Source of the DNA: Polaribacter ponticola | GTDB lineage: Bacteria > Bacteroidota > Bacteroidia > Flavobacteriales > Flavobacteriaceae | Direction of reading: 5' to 3' | Assembly: GCF_026191475.2 (NCBI RefSeq) | Contig: NZ_JAOSLC020000003.1 | Coordinates: forward strand, 682,001 to 746,000 | Length of the DNA: 64,000 nt | Shown here: in pieces, positions 7,389 through 18,044 of the stretch | Layout: every line of letters starts with the position of its first letter | Position numbering within the stretch: position 1 is the first letter of the stretch | Notes under the pieces: generated by a model | The model's database searches: none | Told to the model about the DNA's origin: nothing | The model's input: the letters and a program-made list of their open reading frames with translations, nothing else | Program-made: the position numbers and the translations under genes

Positions 7389-10300
7389 ATGAAAAAATTA
7401 TTTACACTACTTTTTTTATGCACAACTACGCTCCTATTTTCTCAAGAATTTTCTATGGAAATGGTAAAAAACATGAAACCTAGAAATATTGGTCCTGGCG
7501 GAATGTCTGGTCGTGTAACTTCTATTGATGTTGTAGAAACGAATCCAGAAATTATGTACGTTGGTACAGCTTCTGGTGGTATTTGGAAATCTACTTCTGG
7601 TGGTGTAAAATGGAAACCTATTTTCGAAAAAGAATTAACAGCTTCAATTGGTGCAGTTGCCATTCAACAATCTAACCCAAGTGTAATTTGGGCAGGAACA
7701 GGAGAAGGAAATCCAAGAAATAGTTTAAATGGTGGTTTTGGTATTTATAAATCTTTAGACGCTGGTAAAACTTGGAAAGCGATGGGTTTAGAAAAAACGC
7801 GTCATATTCATAGAGTTATTATTCATCCTACAAATCCAGATATTGTGTATGTTGGCGCAATTGGTTCGCCTTGGGGAGAACATAAAGAACGTGGTGTTTA
7901 TAAAACAACTGATGGCGGAAAAACTTGGAAACAAATTTTATATAACAATATAAAAACAGGTGCTGCAGATTTAATTATGGACCCTAAAAATCCTAATAAA
8001 TTAATAGCTTCTATGTGGGAACACAAACGTGATCCTTGGTTTTTTAAATCTGGTGGAAAAGGAAGTGGTGTTTATATTACACACGATGGTGGAGAAAACT
8101 GGAAACAAATCACCGAAAAAGAAGGTTTTCCAAAAGGTGAATTAGGTAGAATTGGGGTTGCAATTGCACCTAACAATCCTGATGTGATTTACGCTTTAGT
8201 TGAAGCCAAAAAAAATGCATTGTACAAGAGTGAAGATGGCGGATTTAAATGGAAAAAAATTAACGATAAACCGGGTATTGGAAACCGTCCTTTTTACTAT
8301 TCAGAAATTTATGTAGATCCGCAGAATGAAAATAGGTTGTATACCGTTTTTACTTATATAAATGTTTCGGAAGATGGTGGTAAATCTTTTAAACAATTAA
8401 TGCCTGCGTATGGTGTAGATAATGGTGTGCATCCAGATCATCATGCTTGGTGGATTCATCCTAAAAACGGAAAATTCATGATTGATGGTAATGATGGCGG
8501 ATTAAACATTACCAAAGATGGTGGTAAATCTTGGCGATTTATTGGTAATATTCCCGTTGCACAATTTTATCACATAAATGTGGATAATGAATATCCTTAT
8601 AACGTGTATGGCGGAATGCAAGATAATGGTTCTTGGCGTGGTCCAGCATATGTTTGGAAAGCACAAGGAATTAGAAATTCTTATTGGCAAGAAATTAGCT
8701 TTGGTGATGGTTTTGATGTTGTCCCAGATAAAGACGATGCTCGTTACGGATGGACAATGAGCCAGCAAGGTTCTGTTTCTAGATTTGATTATTTAACGGG
8801 TAATAATTACAACGTAAAACCTACACATAAAGATGCAAACGTAAAATTACGTTTTAATTGGAATGCTGCTATTAATATTGATCCTTTTGATAATTCAACC
8901 TTATATTTTGGAAGTCAGTTTGTACATAAATCAACAGATAAAGGATTAACTTGGAATGTTATTTCTCCTGATTTATCTACCAATAATCCAGAAAAATTAA
9001 AACAAGCAGAAAGCGGTGGTTTAACAATGGATGCAACAGGTGCAGAAAACCATTGTACAATTTTGGTAATAGAACCAACTGTTTTAGAAAAAGATGTTTT
9101 GTGGGCAGCTACAGATGATGGACAAGTACATATTACTAAAAATGGTGGCGCAGTTTGGACCAATGTTGCAAAAAACATAAAAGGATTACCAGAAAATAGT
9201 TGGATTACTCAAATTAAAGCATCTAACAAAAACAAAGGAGAAGCCTTATTAATTGCCAATGATTATAGACGTTTTAATTATACTCCTTATGCTTATAGAA
9301 CTAAAAATTACGGAAAATCTTGGGAACGTATTGTTGATGAAAACGATGTACAAAGCTATACTTTGTGTATTATAGAAGATCCTGAAAATGAAAACTTACT
9401 ATTTTTAGGTACTGATGATGGATTGTACGTTTCTATAAACGCAGGAAACAAATGGACAAAATGGACAGAAGGTTTCCCAACGGTTCCTGTTAAAGATTTA
9501 GTAATTCATCCAAGAGAAAACGATTTAATTATTGGAACTTTTGGTAGAGCTGCTTGGGTTTTAGATGATATTCGCCCATTAAGAGCTATTGCGAATGGTG
9601 CTATTACTTCTAAAAAACTTGCATTATTTGCTCCTCCTGTAGCGTATCAAACAGCATCGCAACAACCAACAGGAAGTAGATTTGGTGCAGATGCAATGTA
9701 TCAAGGAGAAAACAGAAAACGCGGTGCACAAATTTCTTTTTATATTAATAAACCGAAAGTTGAGAAAAAAGAAGCAAGAGGAAAGAAACAAGATAAGACT
9801 CTAAAACAAATTCAGAGTGACACTAAAACCAGTGTCAAATATGATTCTATAAAACTAGAAGTCTTTGATGGAAATAGGAAAATTAGAACTCTAAAATTTA
9901 AAACTCCTAAAGAAAACGGAGTTCATAAAACAACTTGGTATTTAAGAGAAAAAGGAGTTGCAAGAGCTTCTAGAAGTATTAGAAAATCGAAAAGGGAACC
10001 AAGCGGAGTTACAGTAAAACCAGGAACATATCGTTTAAAAATGACTTTTGGAAACGACGTTTCTGAACAAAATATAAAAGTTGAATTTGACCCTAGACTT
10101 CAAATTTCTGAACAAGCGATTACTCAAAAATACAATGCTAGAAAAGAGCTTGAAAAATACCAAGAAAAAATTGCAAACATTGTAAAACAATTGGTAGAAA
10201 GCAAAAATACTGCAACATCTTTAAAATCTAAATTAAGTAAAGGAGACAAGAAAAAATATAAAAATGAGATTAAGTCTTCAACTAAAATCATCAAAAAAAT

Positions 10301-10595
10301 AGATACTTTAATTGCTATTTATCTAGGTACAATTGATAAAAGACAAGGAATTACTAGAAATCCAGAAGTTACTGTTAATAATCGTTTTGGAACTGCAAGT
10401 TGGTATGTAAGCTCTCGTTTTGGAGAACAAACAGCCACAGAAACGCAGTTGATAAATCAATTTAAAAATGCTTTTAAAGATGCAGTCTCTAAGACAAATT
10501 CATTTTTTAATAAAGAATGGATAAATTATAAATCATTAACAGAAAAGATATATATTTCGCCTTTTAAAGAAACTAAAATTTATTCAACAAACTAA
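7389..10595 (+). CDS. Secreted VPS10/BNR beta-propeller protein (sortilin-like, glycosyl-hydrolase-like)
   Basis: I chose ATG at 7389, which gives a clean signal peptide (MKKLFTLLFLCTTTLLFSQ); the frame stays open 35 codons further up without a better start. The body holds many Asp-box/BNR-type repeats (SLDAGKTWK, TTDGGKTWK, THDGGENWK, SEDGGFKWK, TKDGGKSWR), forming one or two propellers. A helical coiled region follows near the end. Proteins of about 1,070 residues like this are common in Bacteroidota and are usually called exo-sialidase- or sortilin-like, without proven activity. It leads an operon with DUF2490 and DUF819 genes (8- and 6-base gaps). Confidence 0.85.
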   Translation: MKKLFTLLFLCTTTLLFSQEFSMEMVKNMKPRNIGPGGMSGRVTSIDVVETNPEIMYVGTASGGIWKSTSGGVKWKPIFEKELTASIGAVAIQQSNPSVIWAGTGEGNPRNSLNGGFGIYKSLDAGKTWKAMGLEKTRHIHRVIIHPTNPDIVYVGAIGSPWGEHKERGVYKTTDGGKTWKQILYNNIKTGAADLIMDPKNPNKLIASMWEHKRDPWFFKSGGKGSGVYITHDGGENWKQITEKEGFPKGELGRIGVAIAPNNPDVIYALVEAKKNALYKSEDGGFKWKKINDKPGIGNRPFYYSEIYVDPQNENRLYTVFTYINVSEDGGKSFKQLMPAYGVDNGVHPDHHAWWIHPKNGKFMIDGNDGGLNITKDGGKSWRFIGNIPVAQFYHINVDNEYPYNVYGGMQDNGSWRGPAYVWKAQGIRNSYWQEISFGDGFDVVPDKDDARYGWTMSQQGSVSRFDYLTGNNYNVKPTHKDANVKLRFNWNAAINIDPFDNSTLYFGSQFVHKSTDKGLTWNVISPDLSTNNPEKLKQAESGGLTMDATGAENHCTILVIEPTVLEKDVLWAATDDGQVHITKNGGAVWTNVAKNIKGLPENSWITQIKASNKNKGEALLIANDYRRFNYTPYAYRTKNYGKSWERIVDENDVQSYTLCIIEDPENENLLFLGTDDGLYVSINAGNKWTKWTEGFPTVPVKDLVIHPRENDLIIGTFGRAAWVLDDIRPLRAIANGAITSKKLALFAPPVAYQTASQQPTGSRFGADAMYQGENRKRGAQISFYINKPKVEKKEARGKKQDKTLKQIQSDTKTSVKYDSIKLEVFDGNRKIRTLKFKTPKENGVHKTTWYLREKGVARASRSIRKSKREPSGVTVKPGTYRLKMTFGNDVSEQNIKVEFDPRLQISEQAITQKYNARKELEKYQEKIANIVKQLVESKNTATSLKSKLSKGDKKKYKNEIKSSTKIIKKIDTLIAIYLGTIDKRQGITRNPEVTVNNRFGTASWYVSSRFGEQTATETQLINQFKNAFKDAVSKTNSFFNKEWINYKSLTEKIYISPFKETKIYSTN

Positions 10596-10603
10596 ATAAA
10601 ATT

Positions 10604-11278
10604 ATGAATAAAGTAATTATCATTTTATTTTTAAGTCTATTCTCATTTACAATTTACGCTCAAAAATCTGCAGAAAATAAATTAGGTACATGGTATATGT
10701 ATAATGGTTCTCATAAGGTTTCAGAAAAATTCGCCTTAAAAACAATGGCACATTTTAGGTATTTTGAAGCTGCTAGTGAGTTTCAGCAAGAAATTTATAG
10801 ATTAGGAGTAAATTATTCATTTAACCCTAAAACAAATGTTACGGTTGGTGTAAGTTATGCAACTGCAGACATAGCTTATGATACGCCCTCTAATAATTTA
10901 TATGAATATCGTTTTTATGAAGATTTAAATTTAAAATCTAAATGGGGAAAGTTTAATGCTGGTCATAGAATTAGATTAGAACACCGCTTTATTCATAAAA
11001 ATATTACTGAAGAAACTACTCAAAGTTGGATTCGCTATAACCTTAACATTGGTTATCCGCTTTCAAAAAATTGGAGCGCATATGTTTTTAATGAATTGTT
11101 TTTAAATTTAGATAGAGGCAAAAGATTTGCTCAAAACTGGACTGGTGGTGGATTTATTCATAAACTAAACAATAGTATTAAATTTAAAATGGGATATTTT
11201 CAAATAAAATCTCCAAATAATGTTTTAAAAAGATTGCAATTAGGTGTTATTTTAAACACGAACCTCACAAAAAAATAA
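10604..11278 (+). CDS. DUF2490 family outer-membrane-type protein
   Basis: A signal peptide (to about residue 19, cut after YAQ) is followed by alternating amphipathic strands rich in aromatic residues (FRYFEAASEF, YRLGVNYSF, NAGHRIRLEHRF, WSAYVFNELFLN), typical of DUF2490. Such proteins look like small beta-barrels or beta-sheet shells in the outer membrane or periplasm. Function unknown. It lies 8 bases after the VPS10 gene. Confidence 0.85.
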   Translation: MNKVIIILFLSLFSFTIYAQKSAENKLGTWYMYNGSHKVSEKFALKTMAHFRYFEAASEFQQEIYRLGVNYSFNPKTNVTVGVSYATADIAYDTPSNNLYEYRFYEDLNLKSKWGKFNAGHRIRLEHRFIHKNITEETTQSWIRYNLNIGYPLSKNWSAYVFNELFLNLDRGKRFAQNWTGGGFIHKLNNSIKFKMGYFQIKSPNNVLKRLQLGVILNTNLTKK

Positions 11279-11284
11279 AATATA

Positions 11285-12592
11285 ATGACTGTACCCATTT
11301 TTACAAACGATGCTATAGTATTTGGTATTCTAATGCTTTCTTTAGGCTTTGTTTTTTATACAGAAAGTTTAAAATCTGGGTTTTGGCCTAAATTTTACAA
11401 AATTGTTCCTGGTTTATTTATGGCCTATTTTATTCCAGCCATTTTTACAACTGTAGGTGTAATATCTCCAGAATGGGAAACAACCAATTCTGTAGGGGAA
11501 ATTGTAAGTGGTAAATCTCAATTATATTATGTGTCTAGTCGTTTTTTACTACCAGCGGCCTTGGTTTTAATGACATTGAGTATCGATTTAAAAGCCATCT
11601 TTAATTTAGGTTCTAAAGCCTTAATTATGTTTTTTACCGGAACTGTTGGTATTATAATTGGTGGTCCTATTGCTATTTTATTGATATCAATATTTTCTCC
11701 AGAAACTGTTGGTGGTGCAGATTTTGATGCTGTTTGGAGAGGGCTTTCTACGCTTGCTGGAAGTTGGATTGGAGGTGGAGCAAACCAAACTGCAATGTTA
11801 GAAATTTATCAATACAATCCTCAAAAATATGGAGGAATGGTTTTTGTTGATATTGTTGTAGCCAATATTTGGATGGCAATTTTATTAATAGGAATTGGTA
11901 AAAAAGATAAAATTGATAAGTGGTTAGGTGCAGATACTTCTGCTATTGAAGAACTAAAAGATAAAGTATCTAAATTTACACAAGGAGTAAAAAGAAACCC
12001 AACATTAACCGATTTTATGATAATGCTAGCAATTGCATTTGGTACTGTTGGTTTTGGTCATTTTACATCTTCTTTTTTAAGTTCATTTTTTAATGGTTTA
12101 GTAGCAAGTATAGCTTCTGAAACTTGGAGAAATATATTTACATTTTTAGGTTCTGGTTTCTTTTGGTTGATAAGTATTTCTACAATTGTCGCAATTATTT
12201 TATCATTTACAAAGGCAAAAAATTATGAAGGTGCTGGCGCAAGTAAATTAGGTAGTATTTTTATTTACATTTTAGTAGCAACCATTGGTATGAAAATGGA
12301 TTTAGCAATGATTTTTGACAATCTGGGCTTAATTGCTATTGGTATTGTTTGGATGTCTATTCATGCAGGTTTACTAATTTTAGTTGCTAAATTAATTAAA
12401 GCTCCTTATTTCTTTTTAGCTGTTGGAAGTCAAGCAAACGTTGGTGGTGCAGCCTCTGCTCCTATTGTTGCACAAGCTTTTCACCCATCATTAGCAACTG
12501 TTGGAGTTCTTTTAGCTGTATTTGGTTATGCCATTGGAACTGTAGGTGCAATTTTATGTACTATTTTAATGGAATTATCTGCTACTTTATAA
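11285..12592 (+). CDS. DUF819 family integral membrane transporter-like protein
   Basis: The 435-residue product is mostly membrane helices (about ten). It has the glycine-rich motifs of DUF819, such as GSWIGGGANQTAM in the middle and VGSQANVGGAASAPIVAQ near the end, which suggest a duplicated transporter fold. Substrate unknown. It is the third gene of the VPS10-DUF2490-DUF819 operon, so it might import something released by the propeller protein; that is speculation. Confidence 0.87.
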   Translation: MTVPIFTNDAIVFGILMLSLGFVFYTESLKSGFWPKFYKIVPGLFMAYFIPAIFTTVGVISPEWETTNSVGEIVSGKSQLYYVSSRFLLPAALVLMTLSIDLKAIFNLGSKALIMFFTGTVGIIIGGPIAILLISIFSPETVGGADFDAVWRGLSTLAGSWIGGGANQTAMLEIYQYNPQKYGGMVFVDIVVANIWMAILLIGIGKKDKIDKWLGADTSAIEELKDKVSKFTQGVKRNPTLTDFMIMLAIAFGTVGFGHFTSSFLSSFFNGLVASIASETWRNIFTFLGSGFFWLISISTIVAIILSFTKAKNYEGAGASKLGSIFIYILVATIGMKMDLAMIFDNLGLIAIGIVWMSIHAGLLILVAKLIKAPYFFLAVGSQANVGGAASAPIVAQAFHPSLATVGVLLAVFGYAIGTVGAILCTILMELSATL

Positions 12593-12630
12593 AAAAAACA
12601 GCATATTTGCATTCGAAAATTTCAATCAAA

Positions 12631-13335
12631 ATGAGAAAAATTACTGCGGTTTTAGCTTTATCAATATTACTTTTTGCATGTTCTTCTAAAAAAGAAGGAA
12701 ACATGATTGTTCAAGGGCAAATTAAAGGCCTTAAAAAAGGGACTTTATATCTTCAGAAAATGCAAGATAGTTTGCTAGTTTCTATTGATTCTGTAGCATT
12801 ATTAGGTAAAGACACTTTTACATTAACAGATTATGTAGAAGAACCGGTAATGTATTATTTAACTTTTGATGGAAATACAACAGATAAGAGAATTTTATTT
12901 TTTGGTGAAGAAGCAACAATTACAATTAATGATAAAGTAGACCAATTTGGTTTTGCTCCCGAAATTTCTGGATCTAAAAATCAAGAAATATTAGATAAAT
13001 ATAATGTAGTTAGTCGCAGGTTTCAAGATCAACGTTTAGAATTCATTAAAAAAGATTTTGAAGCTAAACGAGCAAATGACCCAAGTTTAGTAAAAAAAGT
13101 AGAAGAGGATTATAATAGATTAGTGAAAAGAAGAGTTCTTTTTACAACCAATTTTGCACTTAACAATGCTAATTTTGAAGTTGCACCGTATATTGCTTTA
13201 ACAGAAATGTATGATGCTAGCTTAAAAATGTTAGATACTGTTAATTTTTCTTTATCTCCTAAAGTTAAAAAATCTATTTACGGTAAACGTTTTCAAGAAT
13301 ATTTAAATAATATAAAAAATAGCGAGAATAAATAA
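12631..13335 (+). CDS. DUF4369 lipoprotein
   Basis: ATG at 12631 gives a lipoprotein signal (MRKITAVLALSILLFACSSK, lipid Cys17). The upstream extension overlaps DUF819 and is unlikely to be used. The body starts with VQGQIKGLKKGTLYLQKMQD and SVALLGKDTF, matching the DUF4369 beta-domain often found before thioredoxin domains in Bacteroidota. Here no thioredoxin domain follows: the rest is helical and the protein ends at 234 residues. The gene converges on the DUF255 gene with a 5-base gap. Confidence 0.85.
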   Translation: MRKITAVLALSILLFACSSKKEGNMIVQGQIKGLKKGTLYLQKMQDSLLVSIDSVALLGKDTFTLTDYVEEPVMYYLTFDGNTTDKRILFFGEEATITINDKVDQFGFAPEISGSKNQEILDKYNVVSRRFQDQRLEFIKKDFEAKRANDPSLVKKVEEDYNRLVKRRVLFTTNFALNNANFEVAPYIALTEMYDASLKMLDTVNFSLSPKVKKSIYGKRFQEYLNNIKNSENK

Positions 13336-13340
13336 TCGAA

Positions 13341-15452
13341 TTACTTATCGATACTATTTTTTGCTTTTTCTATATCTGTTACAGGTAATTTACAAGTTCC
13401 ATTTACACATACATAAATTAAGGTTTTATCTTCATTAAATTTATATGCCAACAATGGTAATGTAGTATTATCTTTAACTGTACCTGCTATAATAACATTT
13501 GGTATATAACTATTGAATAAATTCTTATTTACTAAATTGGCATTTTTGCCAGCAACAACTACCTCGTAAAAAGGTTTTGTAAAATTGGTCATTAAATTTA
13601 ACCAATTACTATAATTCGCAGGGTTTTTTAGAATATCTTCTTTTAAATTATTCAACATTTGTTCTGACGTTTTTAAAAATTTAGTATCAGAATAATAATG
13701 TCCTAACTTAAATAGAGAGTTTGCAATTATAGAGTTTGAAGCAGGTATTACACCATCAATTATTTCGTGTTTTCTGGCAATTAAAATTTCGTCTTCTTTT
13801 GACGTAAAGTAGAACATCTGTGTATTATCATCAAAGAAGTTGATAAACAAATAATTCATTAATTTTTTTGATGTTGATAACCATTTTTCATCTAAAGTAA
13901 CTTCATACAAAGAAATAAAAGATTTTATAACAGCTGCATAATCTTCAGAGTACCCATTTATATTACTTGTTCCGTCTTTAAAATTTCTATTTAAGCCATT
14001 GTCATTTCTTAATTGATTTTCAATTAAAAAATTAGCGTTTTTTAAAGCTATATTCAAATATTCTTCATCTTCAAAAGCCCTATAAGCATCAATATAACCT
14101 TGTAGCATTAAAGCATTCCATGAAGTTAATACTTTATCATCTAAATGTGGTTTACTTCTATTTTCTCTAACTTTTTTAAGTACGGTTTTCCAACTTAAGA
14201 TTTTAATATTTAAAGATTCTAAAGAAATATTTTTCTCTTTAGCAAAATCAATTTTGGTTTTATTTCTAATTAGCACATATTGATCTTTTTCCCAGAAACC
14301 ATAATCATTAACATTATAAAACTCTTTAAAAAGATTAAAATCGTTTTTAAGTAATTTCTTTAATTCTGATAATCTCCATTTATAAAAAGCACCTTCTTCA
14401 CTTTCTCCTTTATCATTTTTACTATCTGCATCTAATGAGGAATAAAACGCCCCGTTTTTAGCTGTTAACTCTTCTTTAATAAAGTTTAAGGTTTCGACTA
14501 CTGTACTTTTATATAAATTGTTATTATCGTTTAAATATGCTTTAGAATACAAACTCACAAGTTGCGCATTATCATATAACATTTTCTCGAAATGTGGAAT
14601 GTGCCATTTCTCATCTACAGAATATCTAGAGAAACCACCATAAACTTGATCGTAAATTCCACCAAAAGCCATTTTAGTTAAACTCTTTTTTAAATAAGAA
14701 TTTACAGAAGCATCTTTAAACTGATAATTATATCTTAATAAAAAATCTAAAGAAGTTGGCATTGGAAATTTAGGAGTTCCTTTAAACCCGCCAAAAACAG
14801 TATCCATTTGCTCTTTTATCAAATTAACAGAAGTTAAAATTTCTTTATTTGTAAAACTAGGCTTCTCTTTTTTTAAAGTTATTAATTGACTCTCTTGCAT
14901 TCCTTTTGTTAGATTTTCTGCAAATTCAATCGCTTTTTTAGGATTTTCTTTATACAACTTAGATATTCCTTTTAAAACTTCTGACCATTGCTTTTTTGTA
15001 AAATAAGTTCCTCCAAAAACAGGTCTTCCATCTGGTAACGTTATACAATTTAATGGCCAACCTCCACTACCAGTCATTAACTGTACAGCATTCATATATA
15101 CTTTATCTACATCGGGTCTTTCTTCTCTATCAACTTTAATATTAATAAAATTTTCATTCATTAATTTGGCTATTGAATCGTTTTCAAAACTTTCCTCTTC
15201 CATTACATGGCACCAATGACAAGCAGAATAACCAACAGAAACTATAATTAACTTATTTTCCTTTTTTGCTAATTCTAATGTTTCTGAATTCCACGCCTTC
15301 CAATTTACTGGGTTATATGCGTGTTGCAATAAATACGGACTTGTTTCATGTATTAAGTCATTACTTATTTTATCAGAAGCTATTTCCTTATTAGAACAAC
15401 CGAAAAGAGCAAAGAATAGAAGAACTGTTAAATATTTAATATGAGTTTTCAA
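13341..15452 (-). CDS. DUF255/YyaL-type thioredoxin-domain lipoprotein
   Basis: A lipoprotein signal ([12 protein letters not shown], Cys19) is followed by a DUF255 thioredoxin-like domain with [42 protein letters not shown]-type and GSGGWPLN motifs. A large alpha/alpha-barrel region resembling N-acylglucosamine 2-epimerases follows ([38 protein letters not shown]). Length 703 fits the family. Biochemical role is unproven. A terminator hairpin upstream isolates it from the neighbouring glucan locus. Confidence 0.9.
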   Translation of the reverse strand: MKTHIKYLTVLLFFALFGCSNKEIASDKISNDLIHETSPYLLQHAYNPVNWKAWNSETLELAKKENKLIIVSVGYSACHWCHVMEEESFENDSIAKLMNENFINIKVDREERPDVDKVYMNAVQLMTGSGGWPLNCITLPDGRPVFGGTYFTKKQWSEVLKGISKLYKENPKKAIEFAENLTKGMQESQLITLKKEKPSFTNKEILTSVNLIKEQMDTVFGGFKGTPKFPMPTSLDFLLRYNYQFKDASVNSYLKKSLTKMAFGGIYDQVYGGFSRYSVDEKWHIPHFEKMLYDNAQLVSLYSKAYLNDNNNLYKSTVVETLNFIKEELTAKNGAFYSSLDADSKNDKGESEEGAFYKWRLSELKKLLKNDFNLFKEFYNVNDYGFWEKDQYVLIRNKTKIDFAKEKNISLESLNIKILSWKTVLKKVRENRSKPHLDDKVLTSWNALMLQGYIDAYRAFEDEEYLNIALKNANFLIENQLRNDNGLNRNFKDGTSNINGYSEDYAAVIKSFISLYEVTLDEKWLSTSKKLMNYLFINFFDDNTQMFYFTSKEDEILIARKHEIIDGVIPASNSIIANSLFKLGHYYSDTKFLKTSEQMLNNLKEDILKNPANYSNWLNLMTNFTKPFYEVVVAGKNANLVNKNLFNSYIPNVIIAGTVKDNTTLPLLAYKFNEDKTLIYVCVNGTCKLPVTDIEKAKNSIDK

Positions 15453-15534
15453 TTAAGAGTTTAATTTTATTTCTATAAAGATATTAATTTCCTTTTATGT
15501 GCTTTATTAAATTCTAAAAAAAGAGCATAAAAAA

Positions 15535-15563
15535 AAACGCTCAAAATAAAATTTTGAGCGTTT
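15535..15563 (-). terminator. Terminator after the module-only glucan-binding gene
   Basis: AAACGCTCAAAAT pairs perfectly with ATTTTGAGCGTTT around a 3-base loop, 25 bases past the stop of the gene at 15588, with A/T runs on both sides. Confidence 0.85.
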
Positions 15564-15587
15564 AAATTTAAAAAATATAAAATGTAT

Positions 15588-17972
15588 TTACTTCTTAATA
15601 AATTTTACTGTTCCAACTGCTTTATCAATAGTATATTTAATTAAGTAAACACCTTTTGATAAACCAGAAACATCTATAGTTTCGTTATTTTTATTAATGT
15701 TTAAACTCATAACTTGTTTACCTAACATATTATAAACAACTGTATTCTTAATAGTACTTTGAGAAGAAATATATAATCTATTCGAAGTAGGATTTGGGTA
15801 AATAGAGACATTTAATAGTACATTATCATTTATACTCGCAGTTGCTCCGTTAGAAAAATAAAAGTTATCTATATAAACAGGATTTGTTGCTCCAGTTGCA
15901 CTTAATACTAATTGACCTAAATCGTTAAACATAATAGCTGTATCTGCTGATGAAAATTCAGTTAAAGCAATACTAACTCTTTCCCAAGATCCTGTTGTTA
16001 TTGCTTTGGTAATTTCTACTTCTGTATTATCACTTCCCCAAGCGCCATCTCCTTTATAATCTACTAACTTAATTTTTAATTCTGTAGCATCACTTGTCCA
16101 ATAATCAACATTTATGTGAGTCATAGATGAAGCATCTATTGTTGAACCTGTTGGTTCTACTCCAGAAAATGTAAAACTAGAATATTTTTTAACCGCATTT
16201 CCTGCAATTGTAACATCCTCTAAAACTGTAGATTGACCCCAAGAAGGATTCCAAGTTGCTTCTACATCTGTATAAGCATCACTAAAAAGTGAAATTGAAT
16301 TTTCTGCTGTAGTTGTTGGTGCTTCTGGCGCTGTAGTTGGTAATGTTACCGCAGCTGTTGAACCATTAGAAAAGTAAAAATTATCTATGTAAACAGGATT
16401 TGTTGCTCCAGTTGCACTTAATACTAATTGACCTAAATCGTTAAACATAATAGCTGTATCTGCTGATGAAAATTCAGTTAAAGCAATACTAACTGTTCCC
16501 CAAGATCCTGTTGTTATTGCTTTGGTAATTTCTACTTCTGTATTATCACTTCCCCAAGCGCCATCTCCTTTATAATCTACTAACTTAATTTTTAATTCTG
16601 TAGCATCACTTGTCCAATAATCAACATTTATGTGAGTCATAGATGAAGCATCTATTGTTGAACCTGTTGGTTCTACTCCAGAAAATGTAAAACTAGAATA
16701 TTTTTTAACCGCATTTCCTGCAATTGTAACATCCTCTAAAACTGTAGATTGACCCCAAGAAGGATTCCAAGTTGCTTCTACATCTGTATAAGCATCACTA
16801 AAAAGTGAAATTGAATTTTCTGCTGTAGTTGTTGGTGCTTCTGGCGCTGTAGTTGGTACTGTTACCGCAGTAGTTGAACCATTAGAAAAGTAAAAATTAT
16901 CTATGTAAACAGGATTTGTTGCTCCAGTTGCACTTAATACTAATTGACCTAAATCGTTAAACATAATAGCTGTATCTGCTGATGAAAATTCAGTTAAAGC
17001 AATACTAACTGTTCCCCAAGATCCTGTTGTTATTGCCTTGGTAATTTCTACTTCTGTATTATCACTTCCCCAAGCGCCATCTCCTTTATAATCTACTAAC
17101 TTAATTTTTAATTCTGTAGCATCACTTGTCCAATAATCAACATTTATGTGAGTCATAGATGAAGCATCTATTGTTGACCCTGTTGGTTCTACTCCAGAAA
17201 ATGTAAAACTAGAATATTTTTTAACCGCATTTCCTGCAATTGTAACATCCTCTAAAACTGTAGATTGACCCCAAGAAGGGTTCCAAGTTGCTTCTACATC
17301 TGTATAAGCATCACTAAAAAGTGAAATTGAATTTTCTGCTGTAGTTGTTGGTGCTTCTGGTGCTGTAGTTGGCGCAGCAGCATCATTACTATTATCATTC
17401 CCAGCAGATTTTGTTCTATTTGCACTCCATTGTACATTATCAAAATAAGTTATATTATCTGTTGTTCGTTCTGACCATTCAGGAAAAATTACTAATTGAT
17501 CAATATTGTGGTTTTCACCGCTAGCTATAAAGCTAGAAATATCATAAGTCAAAGTTTCCCAAGCATTGATTGTAGCATTCGCTTGTTTTAATTCGAAAAC
17601 TGTTCCACTTGTTGAGTTAACAAATTTAACACCAACATCACTAATAACTGTTTTATGAACCATTATTGATATTGTATTATTCCCAGATTCTAAAATCCAT
17701 TCACCTAAACCTCCATGACTGGTTTCTGCTCCTGCCCAAGGTTTTCCTGATTGCAATGAAGTAAATTTTGCGACTTTATCTGATGTATTGTTTCCTGTAG
17801 TATTTGGATTAGTAACAATTTCGACTCCTGGATTAGTATCGTTCTCAAAAGTATTCCATATAGAAGCTAAACTTCCATCTGTATCAGTTTCAAAACTGAC
17901 AACAAATGTTTCTTGTTGTGCATACCCTATTGATGCAGCAAGTAATAAAAGTAAAAGAGTAATTTTTTTCAT
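15588..17972 (-). CDS. Type-IX-secreted multimodular beta-glucan-binding protein without a catalytic domain
   Basis: Signal peptide 1-19; one module (call it A) about 20-182 (FETDTDG, TNPNTTGNNTSDKVAKF, WAGAE); three module-B copies about 214-365, 386-537 and 558-709 (ISLFSDAYTDV, NPSWGQSTV, HINVDYWTSDATEL, PVYIDNFYFSNG) joined by TTAPEAPTTTA linkers; and a C-terminal type IX sorting domain about 721-794 (SIYPNPTSN, GVYLIKY). No glycosidase fold is present. Both module types recur in the surface lipoprotein at 31909, so glucan binding is likely, and they may belong to recently described laminarin-binding module families. The gene has its own promoter region, shared in motifs with susC, and its own terminator. 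Confidence 0.85.
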   Translation of the reverse strand: MKKITLLLLLLAASIGYAQQETFVVSFETDTDGSLASIWNTFENDTNPGVEIVTNPNTTGNNTSDKVAKFTSLQSGKPWAGAETSHGGLGEWILESGNNTISIMVHKTVISDVGVKFVNSTSGTVFELKQANATINAWETLTYDISSFIASGENHNIDQLVIFPEWSERTTDNITYFDNVQWSANRTKSAGNDNSNDAAAPTTAPEAPTTTAENSISLFSDAYTDVEATWNPSWGQSTVLEDVTIAGNAVKKYSSFTFSGVEPTGSTIDASSMTHINVDYWTSDATELKIKLVDYKGDGAWGSDNTEVEITKAITTGSWGTVSIALTEFSSADTAIMFNDLGQLVLSATGATNPVYIDNFYFSNGSTTAVTVPTTAPEAPTTTAENSISLFSDAYTDVEATWNPSWGQSTVLEDVTIAGNAVKKYSSFTFSGVEPTGSTIDASSMTHINVDYWTSDATELKIKLVDYKGDGAWGSDNTEVEITKAITTGSWGTVSIALTEFSSADTAIMFNDLGQLVLSATGATNPVYIDNFYFSNGSTAAVTLPTTAPEAPTTTAENSISLFSDAYTDVEATWNPSWGQSTVLEDVTIAGNAVKKYSSFTFSGVEPTGSTIDASSMTHINVDYWTSDATELKIKLVDYKGDGAWGSDNTEVEITKAITTGSWERVSIALTEFSSADTAIMFNDLGQLVLSATGATNPVYIDNFYFSNGATASINDNVLLNVSIYPNPTSNRLYISSQSTIKNTVVYNMLGKQVMSLNINKNNETIDVSGLSKGVYLIKYTIDKAVGTVKFIKK
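15840..17375 (-). repeat. Three tandem 516-bp coding repeats
   Basis: The same landmark (AACAGGATTTGTTGCTCC) recurs at 15876, 16392 and 16908, a period of exactly 516 bases or 172 codons. Copies are almost identical; differences include GSWERV in the C-terminal copy against GSWGTV in the others, and small changes in the Thr/Ala linker. Near identity at silent sites indicates recent duplication or ongoing gene conversion. Confidence 0.95.
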
Positions 17973-18044
17973 AATTATAAATAATTTAAAACGTTGTGAA
18001 CAATATTAATCATAAACTAGACTATATTAATATTTTACACCACT

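Noticed and set aside
7442-7663. Minus-strand frame inside the VPS10 gene (also those at 8502-8768, 8915-9178)
   Set aside because: They lie opposite a strongly conserved repeat protein and show no family motif; they are shadows.
15840-17375. Tandem repeats as a CRISPR array
   Set aside because: The period is 516 bases, the repeats are coding and in frame, and no short repeat-spacer pattern or cas gene is present.
17788-18009. Plus-strand frame over the start of the module-only gene
   Set aside because: Antisense to a signal peptide and module A, no recognisable domain.
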